A stretch of DNA of 64,000 nucleotides from Curtobacterium sp. MCSS17_015 (GTDB lineage: Bacteria; Actinomycetota; Actinomycetes; Actinomycetales; Microbacteriaceae): the NCBI RefSeq assembly GCF_003234265.2, contig NZ_CP126256.1, positions 434,001-498,000 of the forward strand, given 5' to 3'. The translations under genes were made by a program, and so were the position numbers. Position 1 is the stretch's first letter; each line of letters opens with the position of its first letter. The notes beneath the pieces are model-generated. The model made no database searches, was not told where the DNA came from, and was given only the letters and a program-made list of their open reading frames with translations. Positions 24,555 to 31,224 of this stretch are shown here, in pieces.

Positions 24555-25459
24555 GGCCGAAGCCCAGGAGTTCCGGTGCGTCCAGCTCGCAGGAGCTCGA
24601 GCACGAGCTGCGAGTAGGTCGCCCGTGCCTGGTCGTCGTTGGCGTTCTTCCCGGTGTTGTCGTGGTTGAGTGCCTGCGCCTGTGTGCCCGGTACCTCGAG
24701 GAAGGTGCGGGCTCGTGCACGGACCTGGCGGGCGCAGGAGCCTGATCGGACGGTCTCGTGGTGCAGCCAGAGGTCGTCGGCTTGCGGGCAGCACGACGCG
24801 AAGGAGCGACCGAGGGCACGCAGGTGGAGCTGGACGTCAACCGGGTAGAGCGCACCCGAACACCCCGTCGGGAAACGTGTCACGGCAGCGCCCGTGCCGC
24901 GAGCCAGGGGCCAGCGGTGGTACGGAGCCAGCTGGCCTTCGTCGTCGAGCAGCAGTTCGCGGACCCGGTGCGCGACGACGAGGTCCGGCGTCTCCGAGGA
25001 CGCCCTGACGAGCAGTTCGAGCCAGCGCCGCGGGTAGAAGAGGTCGTCATCCGCTGTGACGAGTGGGACCTCAGGAAGCTCGGGTTCCGAAACGGCGGGG
25101 AGGTACTTGTTGTGGGGGCCGATGTCCCACTCGCTGTTCCTGATCTCGAGGCCTCGGTCGACGAGACGACGGACCGGCTCGGGGAGGGTGTCTTGGTCCT
25201 GGTCCGGATCCAGCCAGAGGACCAGTCGGCCGGGTCGAGTGGAACCGCGCGCGATGGACTCGATGGTGAGGTGGACGGTACCGAGGCGGTCCCCGTGGGA
25301 CGTGAGTGAGACGACGATGGACTCGGCGGCGTCCGTGACCGGACGCCGCCCGAACCGTGCCACGGTCGTGTACCAGGCCGCGGCCACCTGAGCCGCGACT
25401 CTCCGAGCAGTCGTGACGGAACGGCGCTGCAGCCGTCCGAGTGTCGTGATGACGAGCAT
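24551..25459 (-). CDS. Glycosyltransferase
   Basis: 302 residues. A Rossmann-like start (IVVSLTSHGDRLGTVHLTIE) and a DxD-type metal site (PLVTADDDLFYPRRW, about residues 125-140) suggest a GT-A fold enzyme related to families that handle nucleotide sugars. PHNKYLPA precedes the DDD motif. No membrane segment is visible; it likely acts at the inner membrane surface on lipid-linked saccharides. The ATG is chosen for its AGGAGACAC site. It is the first gene of the transferase-polymerase-flippase-acyltransferase run. Confidence 0.78.
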   Translation of the reverse strand: MLVITTLGRLQRRSVTTARRVAAQVAAAWYTTVARFGRRPVTDAAESIVVSLTSHGDRLGTVHLTIESIARGSTRPGRLVLWLDPDQDQDTLPEPVRRLVDRGLEIRNSEWDIGPHNKYLPAVSEPELPEVPLVTADDDLFYPRRWLELLVRASSETPDLVVAHRVRELLLDDEGQLAPYHRWPLARGTGAAVTRFPTGCSGALYPVDVQLHLRALGRSFASCCPQADDLWLHHETVRSGSCARQVRARARTFLEVPGTQAQALNHDNTGKNANDDQARATYSQLVLELLRAGRTGTPGLRP

Positions 25460-25524
25460 CTGTGTCTCCTGAAGGTGTCGATGGCAGACATGAGCGGTCG
25501 TGACACGGTGGGACGGAGCCGGCT

Positions 25525-25555
25525 GACGGCCGGGGCGGCGCACGCCCCGGCCGTC
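25525..25555. terminator. 13-bp hairpin after the DUF3060 gene
   Basis: Arms GACGGCCGGGGCG (25525-25537) and CGCCCCGGCCGTC (25543-25555) pair perfectly around GCGCA. It sits just downstream of the minus-strand DUF3060 gene and separates it from the glycosyltransferase gene. Confidence 0.75.
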
Positions 25556-25558
25556 GGT

Positions 25559-25987
25559 TCAGGACTTCGTGACCGTGTTCTCGACGCCCTGGTCGTCGAC
25601 GGTCGCCTCACCCGTGTGCGTCACCGTGTTGTGGGCTCCGGGGACGACGATCCGGCCGACGGCCCCCGCTCGCACCGTTGCACCGTCTGCTTCGATCACG
25701 AGGAGCTTGACGGCGCCCAACTCGATGCTCGACCCGGCGGCTGCGGCACCGACGACCGAGACCTCGTCGCAGTCTCCGAGCGTGATCTCGCCACCTCGCT
25801 CGACATCGGAGGCGAGCACCGTGGCGCGGCCGTCGATGCATTCGTTGTAGGTCTCTTCCTGAGCCGCGGCGCTGCTCGGTCCTGCTGTCGGGGTCTGCTT
25901 CGCGTCAGGCGCGGATCCCGTGCATCCCGTGACGAGCAGGGCCAGGGCGGCGGTGACGGCCGAGAGTGCTGCAATCTGCTTCTTCAT
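25559..25987 (-). CDS. DUF3060 lipoprotein
   Basis: 142 residues. A signal peptide ends in the lipobox LVTGC (Cys22), so it is anchored on the outside of the membrane. After a Thr/Ser/Ala-rich linker comes a repetitive beta-rich region (ITLGDCDEVSVVGAAAAGSS, IELGAVKLLVIEADGATVRA, VVPGAHNTVTH) like the DUF3060 right-handed beta fold seen in actinobacterial surface proteins. The function is unknown. It is divergent from the nucleotide-sugar dehydrogenase gene with only 78 bp between, and has GGAGGAACG before the ATG. Confidence 0.8.
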   Translation of the reverse strand: MKKQIAALSAVTAALALLVTGCTGSAPDAKQTPTAGPSSAAAQEETYNECIDGRATVLASDVERGGEITLGDCDEVSVVGAAAAGSSIELGAVKLLVIEADGATVRAGAVGRIVVPGAHNTVTHTGEATVDDQGVENTVTKS

Positions 25988-26012
25988 CGTTCCTCCGTTC
26001 GGATAACGCTCG

Positions 26013-26030
26013 GATGTGAAATGTTACACT
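26013..26030. promoter_or_regulatory. Palindrome and -10 element between divergent surface genes
   Basis: TGTGAAATGTTACACT (26015-26030) is a near-palindrome with GTG/CAC half sites 8 nt apart, the spacing of CRP-type sites. TACACT (26025-26030) is a good -10 for the dehydrogenase gene, so binding here would affect that promoter. It is also a weak match (GATGTGAAAT) to the CATGTGAYAT boxes. Confidence 0.5.
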
Positions 26031-26065
26031 AAGGATGGCACATCGCAATCTGAAGGAGAGTCCCC

Positions 26066-27325
26066 ATGCGTGAGAAGAACATCGTCGTGATCGGTCAGGG
26101 GTACGTCGGGCTTCCGCTCGCCGTCCGTGCGGTCGAGGCCGGTCACACCGTGACCGGCCTCGACGTCGACGAACGCCGAGCCGCCGCGCTCGCTGCAGGC
26201 GTCTCCTACGTGGAGGACATCGACTCCGAACGTCTCGGAGCCATCGGAGCCACCGGGCGGTACACCGTCGCGAGCGACTACGCGGACCTCCCCGAGTGGG
26301 ACATCGCGGTCGTGACGGTCCCGACCCCGCTCCGCGACGCTCGCCCTGACCTCCGGTTCGTGGAGGACGCTTGTCGGGCTCTGGCGTCGTCGCTGCGCCG
26401 CGGGTGTCTCGTCGTGCTGGAGTCGACGACCTACCCCGGGACGACCGAGGAACTCGTCGTCCCGATCCTCGAAAAGGCATCCGGCCTCCGCGCCGGTGCT
26501 GAGTTCCTCGTCGGGTACAGCCCGGAGCGCATCGATCCAGGGAACGCGCAGTGGAACCTCGTGAACACCCCGAAGGTCGTGTCCGGTGTCGATGCTCGGT
26601 CGAGCGCGGCCGTCCAGGACTTCTACGCCACGCTCGTCGACACGGTCGTACCGGTGTCCGGGACCAGGGAGGCCGAGCTGACGAAGCTGCTCGAGAACAC
26701 GTTCCGACACGTCAACATCGCGCTGGTGAACGAACTCGCCGTGTTCGCGGACGAGCTCGGGATCGATGTCTGGGAGACCATCCGTGCGGCATCCACGAAA
26801 CCGTTCGGCTTCATGCCCTTCGCTCCAGGGCCTGGTGTCGGCGGTCACTGCCTGCCGGTCGATCCGAGTTACCTGTCGTGGCAGGTGCGCCGGAAGCTGG
26901 GCCGGACGTTCCGGTTCATCGAGCTCGCGAACGATGTCAACGAGCACATGCCCGACCACGTCGTCCGGAAGGTCGTGTCGATGTTGAACGATGGCGGGCG
27001 AGCGGTTCGAGGCTCGCGGATCGCCCTGGTGGGTCTCGCCTACAAGAAGAACTCAGGAGACGTCAGGGAGTCGCCGTCGGTTCGCGTGATCGAGCTGCTG
27101 CGCGATCTCGGAGCGGAAGTCGTCGGCGTCGACCCTCACGTCGAGGAGCACCTCTGGCCGGACTTCATCGCACGGCGCCCGCCGCGCACGGAGAGCTTCG
27201 AGGACTGCGATCTCGCGGTGCTGCTGACGAACCACGACGACGTCGACGCGGAGATGCTGCGTGGGGTGCCGACCTTCGACACGCGGCATGCCCTCGCTCC
27301 CGCTCCGATGGTGCGTTCCCTCTGA
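26066..27325 (+). CDS. UDP-glucose/UDP-ManNAc dehydrogenase family protein
   Basis: 419 residues. NAD-binding GQGYVGLPLA is at residues 8-17, the central domain carries ESTTYPGTTEE and NTFRHVNIALVNELA, and catalytic Cys262 is in GVGGHCLPVDP. The C-terminal domain has YKKNSGDVRESPSV. The family oxidises a nucleotide hexose to a uronic acid in two NAD-dependent steps. HCLPVDP and the lengths resemble WecC/TviB-like enzymes more than UDP-glucose-specific Ugd, but the substrate is not certain. GAAGGAGAG precedes the ATG. It supplies an acidic sugar for the polymer. Confidence 0.9.
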   Translation: MREKNIVVIGQGYVGLPLAVRAVEAGHTVTGLDVDERRAAALAAGVSYVEDIDSERLGAIGATGRYTVASDYADLPEWDIAVVTVPTPLRDARPDLRFVEDACRALASSLRRGCLVVLESTTYPGTTEELVVPILEKASGLRAGAEFLVGYSPERIDPGNAQWNLVNTPKVVSGVDARSSAAVQDFYATLVDTVVPVSGTREAELTKLLENTFRHVNIALVNELAVFADELGIDVWETIRAASTKPFGFMPFAPGPGVGGHCLPVDPSYLSWQVRRKLGRTFRFIELANDVNEHMPDHVVRKVVSMLNDGGRAVRGSRIALVGLAYKKNSGDVRESPSVRVIELLRDLGAEVVGVDPHVEEHLWPDFIARRPPRTESFEDCDLAVLLTNHDDVDAEMLRGVPTFDTRHALAPAPMVRSL

Positions 27326-27336
27326 CCGACAGCACC

Positions 27337-27384
27337 ACGACGAAGGGCCCGGCCCCGCATCAGCGGGGTCGGGCCCTTCGTCGT
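27337..27384. terminator. 22-bp hairpin terminator after the dehydrogenase gene
   Basis: Arms at 27337-27358 and 27363-27384 pair over 22 bp with a single G-U type mismatch and an ATCA loop. The core is GAAGGGCCCG. It ends the plus-strand gene. Confidence 0.85.
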
Positions 27385-27409
27385 GTGGATGGCACTGGGA
27401 CCCCGACCA

Positions 27410-27449
27410 CGACGGCGGCTCCTGCCTCTGGTGCCCTGAGCCGCCGTCG
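27410..27449. terminator. Hairpin terminator of the minus-strand kinase operon
   Basis: Arms CGACGGCGGCTC (27410-27421) and GAGCCGCCGTCG (27438-27449) pair perfectly around a 16-nt loop, about 30 bp past the stop of the Wzz/BY-kinase gene. Confidence 0.65.
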
Positions 27450-27479
27450 CGGGTGCGGAGGTGGAGACGCAGTCGCGAC

Positions 27480-28913
27480 TCACTCGGCGGAGGCCACCCG
27501 CCGACCACTCGGCGCTGCAGCCGGGGAGACCGATTCGTCAATCCGCTGGGCGTCCCCGTAGTAGCTGTCGTACGTCCCGTAGGCCCCCACCGAAGAGCTC
27601 TCGTTGCGCACCATCGTCATCACGATGCCGAACGTGCGAGCTCCCGCGCTCGACATCTTCTCGAACGCCGCGCGCAGCTGATGACGTGTGCTTCGTCCGA
27701 GTGCTGTGATGAGGATCGAGCCACTGGTCAGCCTGGAGAGGACGGCGGCGTCCGTCACCGGCAGGAGCGGTGGCGCGTCGACGATGACCGTGTCGTAGAG
27801 CAGTTCGAGCTCGTGCATCAGTGCTTGCATCGACGCGCTCCCGAGGAGCTCGCTGGGGTTCGGTGGGATCCGCCCTGCTGGGAGGACGTTGAGTCCGCCG
27901 AGGCCCCAGGGGACGGTGACGTCGTCGAGTTCGGCTTTCCCGATCAGGACGTCGGTCAAGCCTGCTGACCCGTCGATCCCGAGGATCTCTGCGACCCTCG
28001 GGCGACGGAGGTCCGCATCGACCAGGACGACTCGTGCGCCGTTCTCGGCCATGGCGATGGCGAGGTTCGCGGCCGTGGTCGACTTCCCCTCAGCGGGAAC
28101 TGCAGACGTGACGGTGAAACTGCGCTTCGCTTGGTCGAGGTCGAGGAACTGCACGTTGGTACGCAGGCTCCTGAAGGATTCCGCCCTGGGATTGCGCGGG
28201 TCCGCGTGCACGATCAGCGGACGCCGATCGGCATCGGCGTCATGACCGATCGCACCGAGGACGGGCGCATCCGTGATCGCTTCGATGTCCGACTGCGTCC
28301 GGACCCGCGTGTCGAGTGAATGACGGAGCGCCGCTGCTGCCACGCCCGCCAGCAGCCCGAGCGCCGCGCCGGCGATGACCCGGCGGGGCAGGTTCGGTGA
28401 ATCGGCTCCCTGCGGCAGCGTCGGTGGTTGGATGCTCTCGATCTTGACGAGAGACGCCCCGCCTGCTGTCGGCTTCTCCAACTGTTCAGTGACCACGGTC
28501 GTGAGGCTCTTCGCCACCGCGCCCGCGATCCGCCGGGCCTCGTCCGGGCTGTCCGCCCGGACGGAGACATCGAGCAGCACGCTGTTGAGTGGCGAGTTCG
28601 CTGAGATGCTACGGGCCAGTGTCGAGACGTTCGTGTCGAGACGGAGCTCGTCGATGACCGGTTGGAGTACCCGGGCGCTCGTGACGACTGCGACGTACGA
28701 GGTGACCTTCTGCTGAGCGGCACTGTTGCCCTGAACGAGGTCAGTGGTGCTCGGCGCAGTCGGTTGGATCGCCACGAAGAGTCGGGTGTCGGAGCGGTAG
28801 GACGGATCTGTCACGAGGGCGCTGGCCGTGCCGACCGCGGTCCCGAGCAGTACTGCCGCGACGATGAGCAACCAGGATCTGCGGAAGATGCGAAGGACCT
28901 GGGATGCGGTCAA
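27480..28913 (-). CDS. Polysaccharide co-polymerase / BY-kinase fusion (Wzz-Wzc type)
   Basis: 477 residues. A Wzz domain with membrane helices at about 13-31 and 179-196 encloses an extracellular region (QPTAPSTTDLVQGN onward) that sets chain length. The cytoplasmic kinase has Walker A AVPAEGKST (271-279), Walker A' VVLVDADLRRP and Walker B LLYDTVIVDAPP. A Tyr cluster YGTYDSYYGD near the C-terminus is the likely autophosphorylation site. The TTG start has AGGAG 6 nt upstream and overlaps the stop of the glycosyltransferase gene (TTGA). The long open frame further upstream is antisense noise. Confidence 0.9.
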   Translation of the reverse strand: MTASQVLRIFRRSWLLIVAAVLLGTAVGTASALVTDPSYRSDTRLFVAIQPTAPSTTDLVQGNSAAQQKVTSYVAVVTSARVLQPVIDELRLDTNVSTLARSISANSPLNSVLLDVSVRADSPDEARRIAGAVAKSLTTVVTEQLEKPTAGGASLVKIESIQPPTLPQGADSPNLPRRVIAGAALGLLAGVAAAALRHSLDTRVRTQSDIEAITDAPVLGAIGHDADADRRPLIVHADPRNPRAESFRSLRTNVQFLDLDQAKRSFTVTSAVPAEGKSTTAANLAIAMAENGARVVLVDADLRRPRVAEILGIDGSAGLTDVLIGKAELDDVTVPWGLGGLNVLPAGRIPPNPSELLGSASMQALMHELELLYDTVIVDAPPLLPVTDAAVLSRLTSGSILITALGRSTRHQLRAAFEKMSSAGARTFGIVMTMVRNESSSVGAYGTYDSYYGDAQRIDESVSPAAAPSGRRVASAE

Positions 28914-29962
28914 GGGGTTCTCCTGAAGAGCTGATCGAGAGCGGCAAGGGCTCCGTCGAGGGAAGCCTCGGTCCCGAGACGTCGAGCGTTGTCCGACACG
29001 TGGTCGGAGAGACGTCGGCGAAGGTCCGGGTCCGAGTCCAGTTCGTCGACGGCCGCGAGCCAAGCATCGATGTCGTGAGCGGGGACGATGAACCGCGAGG
29101 CGAGGTCGCGATCGCGGATGAGCATGGGAGCGACGCCGGTACGGTCGCTGAGGATCACGGGCATGCCGGAGCTGGCTGCTTCCACGGCGCTCCGACCGAA
29201 GGCCTCGCGGAACGAGGGGCAGACGAAGATGCCCGGCGTGGACCACATGTCTTCCGGTGTCGACCACCCCGCCCAGCCGAGAAGACCAGGTGCTGCCGCG
29301 CGCAGCGGTCTGCCGAGCGGTCCGTCGCCGTGGATGACGGCGCGGCGCCCGGTTCGCTGCGCCATCTCGACCACCAGCCCCGGGTTCTTCTCGGGCGACA
29401 GGCGCCCGGCGAAGACCAGCGGCCCGGTGCTCGAGCCGTCGTGACGCCGGGGCTGGAGCGGGATGCCCGCGGGAACCACGTCTGCGCGAACGGCTGACCG
29501 TACCTCCCGCTGCAGGAGCGGAGTCGTCGCCCATGCGCCGTCGGCTCCACGGAGTGCGTGACGGGCGGCACCCCACAGCAGGACACGGCGCGGCCATGGC
29601 TGTTCCTCCGGACCCGGCCAGGGGAGCCCTCGGATCCACGCGACGTGTCGGGTAGAAGCGGTCAGAGCTGTGCCGCGGAACCCGAAGACGCTCTGCGGTG
29701 TCATGGTGATGACCACATCGGCGTCTACGACGGCGGACGACCACGCTTTGCGAAGTGCCCTCGTCCCCGAGAGGTTCCGCTCCCGGATGCACTCCTCGGT
29801 GATTCCAGCTCCGACCTCGCGTCGCCCGGGAGCGTCGGGCCGCATGCCGATCCAGGCGTGCCAGTCGAGATCCCGGTCTCGCGCTGCCGCGACCAGTTCG
29901 ACCGTCGAACGGTACACGCCGCTCCGGGCGGACAGTGGTGCAGCAAGGATCAAGACGCGCAC
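28910..29962 (-). CDS. Glycosyltransferase family 4
   Basis: 350 residues, GT-B fold. The C-terminal half has VFAGRLSPEKNPGLVVEMAQ and the donor-binding EX7E region FREAFGRSAVEAASSGMPVI, both diagnostic of GT4 retaining transferases. The N-terminus (LILAAPLSARSGVYRSTVEL) binds the acceptor. No signal is present; it acts at the inner membrane face. The GTG start lies 2 bp after the upstream stop with GGAAGGA before it. Its stop overlaps the start of the Wzz/kinase gene. Confidence 0.88.
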   Translation of the reverse strand: MRVLILAAPLSARSGVYRSTVELVAAARDRDLDWHAWIGMRPDAPGRREVGAGITEECIRERNLSGTRALRKAWSSAVVDADVVITMTPQSVFGFRGTALTASTRHVAWIRGLPWPGPEEQPWPRRVLLWGAARHALRGADGAWATTPLLQREVRSAVRADVVPAGIPLQPRRHDGSSTGPLVFAGRLSPEKNPGLVVEMAQRTGRRAVIHGDGPLGRPLRAAAPGLLGWAGWSTPEDMWSTPGIFVCPSFREAFGRSAVEAASSGMPVILSDRTGVAPMLIRDRDLASRFIVPAHDIDAWLAAVDELDSDPDLRRRLSDHVSDNARRLGTEASLDGALAALDQLFRRTP

Positions 29963-29964
29963 AG

Positions 29965-31107
29965 TCAGTCCTTCCTCGTGCGGTCGTGGAGGAGCCGGAC
30001 CAGGATCTCGGTCTTGTTGCGCCAGGTCACGGTGGCCGGGAGCTGGGCGGGATGCCGCCGAACCCGACCCTCGTCTGTGATCCACCCGCCGATGATGGCG
30101 GCGTGCGCACTGATGGAAGCCGTGTGGACACCGTCCACGCCCCGGTCGCCGGCTCCGTCGATGGGCGTCGAGAGGACGGGGAGCCCGGCCGCGCGGTACT
30201 CGTAGGTCTTGATGACGTCGCCGCCGACCTCCCCACCACCGACGCGGTGCGGGACCCAGCCGACATCGAACGTCTGCAGGAGTCCTGCGAGGCGGTCGTA
30301 GCGGACGTCGCCGATCAGCGCGATGTTGCGCATCTCTCGCAGCGGCGCGACCCAGCTCGGGTCGAGGATCGGGCCCGCGAACCGGAAGTCCACCTCGGGG
30401 AGGGCTGCTGCGGTGGCGAGCACGCCGTCGACGTCCAGACGACGACCCAGCTTCCCGACGTAGCCGACGACCGTTGCTCCAGCAGCGAGTGGTTCAGGAT
30501 CGAATGCGTCCGGGTCGCACCCGTTGGGGATGAGGACCACGTCGTCGCGGCCGAACCGACGCGCCAACGCCGCCGTTCCTTCTCCGTTGGCTGTGACGTG
30601 ATCAGCTCGGGCGAACGCGGCGCGGTACGCGCGCTCGACCTCGCGAGAGATCGTTGCGAACGCGAAGTGCCGGGTCCAGTCGTCGAGCAGGTCGAGCAGG
30701 ACGACTCGTCCTGAGTGGAAGGGGTTCCTGGGCTCCGGAGCGAGGGCCGTGAACGGGTTCCAGACGATGGCCGGTGTCGACGAAGCCGACGAGGGGATGC
30801 GCGGGTAGGAGGGCGTTGCACGCGGCCACCAGCGCCGGCGATCGCTCGACAGGGGGATGGTGTGGGCGACACTCCGGATCGACCGAGTGCCAGCTGCTGG
30901 CGGGAGACCCCGGAGGGGGAGGAAGGCCGTCGGGATCGGCTCGGGTCGGCTGATGACGTCCACGTCCCCGACGAGTCGGCCGAGCCATTCGATGACGTGG
31001 CCGTCGCGGGTGCGGTAGCCCTCCGCTGACAATTTTGTCTGGCCGTGCATCGGGTATGCGAGCACGTTCGGAGGATGCGCGTGCGGACGGTACCGGATAT
31101 CGAACAT
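29965..31107 (-). CDS. Glycosyltransferase (GT-B, TuaH-like)
   Basis: 380 residues with a GT-B layout: DLLDDWTRHFAF and ADHVTANGEGTAALARRFG in the N-terminal half, VVLIPNGCDPDAFDPEP at the hinge, and VVGYVGKLGRRLDVDGVLAT then KTYEYRAAGLPVLSTP in the donor domain. The pattern recalls TuaH-type transferases of cell-wall polymers. It is the first gene of the minus-strand trio with the GT4 and Wzz/kinase genes. The ATG is 6 nt after a TATATT -10, so the transcript is probably leaderless. Confidence 0.82.
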   Translation of the reverse strand: MFDIRYRPHAHPPNVLAYPMHGQTKLSAEGYRTRDGHVIEWLGRLVGDVDVISRPEPIPTAFLPLRGLPPAAGTRSIRSVAHTIPLSSDRRRWWPRATPSYPRIPSSASSTPAIVWNPFTALAPEPRNPFHSGRVVLLDLLDDWTRHFAFATISREVERAYRAAFARADHVTANGEGTAALARRFGRDDVVLIPNGCDPDAFDPEPLAAGATVVGYVGKLGRRLDVDGVLATAAALPEVDFRFAGPILDPSWVAPLREMRNIALIGDVRYDRLAGLLQTFDVGWVPHRVGGGEVGGDVIKTYEYRAAGLPVLSTPIDGAGDRGVDGVHTASISAHAAIIGGWITDEGRVRRHPAQLPATVTWRNKTEILVRLLHDRTRKD

Positions 31108-31113
31108 GAAATG

Positions 31114-31119
31114 AATATA
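31114..31119 (-). promoter_or_regulatory. -10 element TATATT, leaderless glycosyltransferase gene
   Basis: On the minus strand TATATT lies exactly 6 nt before the ATG at 31107. The stretch GTGATATATTC also resembles the CATGTGAYAT box, though less well. Confidence 0.6.
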
Positions 31120-31173
31120 TCACGAGGGAGGCGATCGACCAGGTGTTCAGCGCCTCCGGCCGGGAAACAGTGC

Positions 31174-31206
31174 GGCCAGGGCCCTCCTTGTGGGAGGGCC
31201 CTGGCC
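31174..31206. terminator. 14-bp hairpin after the secreted repeat-protein gene
   Basis: Arms GGCCAGGGCCCTCC (31174-31187) and GGAGGGCCCTGGCC (31193-31206) pair perfectly with a short loop, 19 bp past the stop at 31225. Confidence 0.8.
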
Positions 31207-31224
31207 GGTCGTGTTGCGGTGGGT

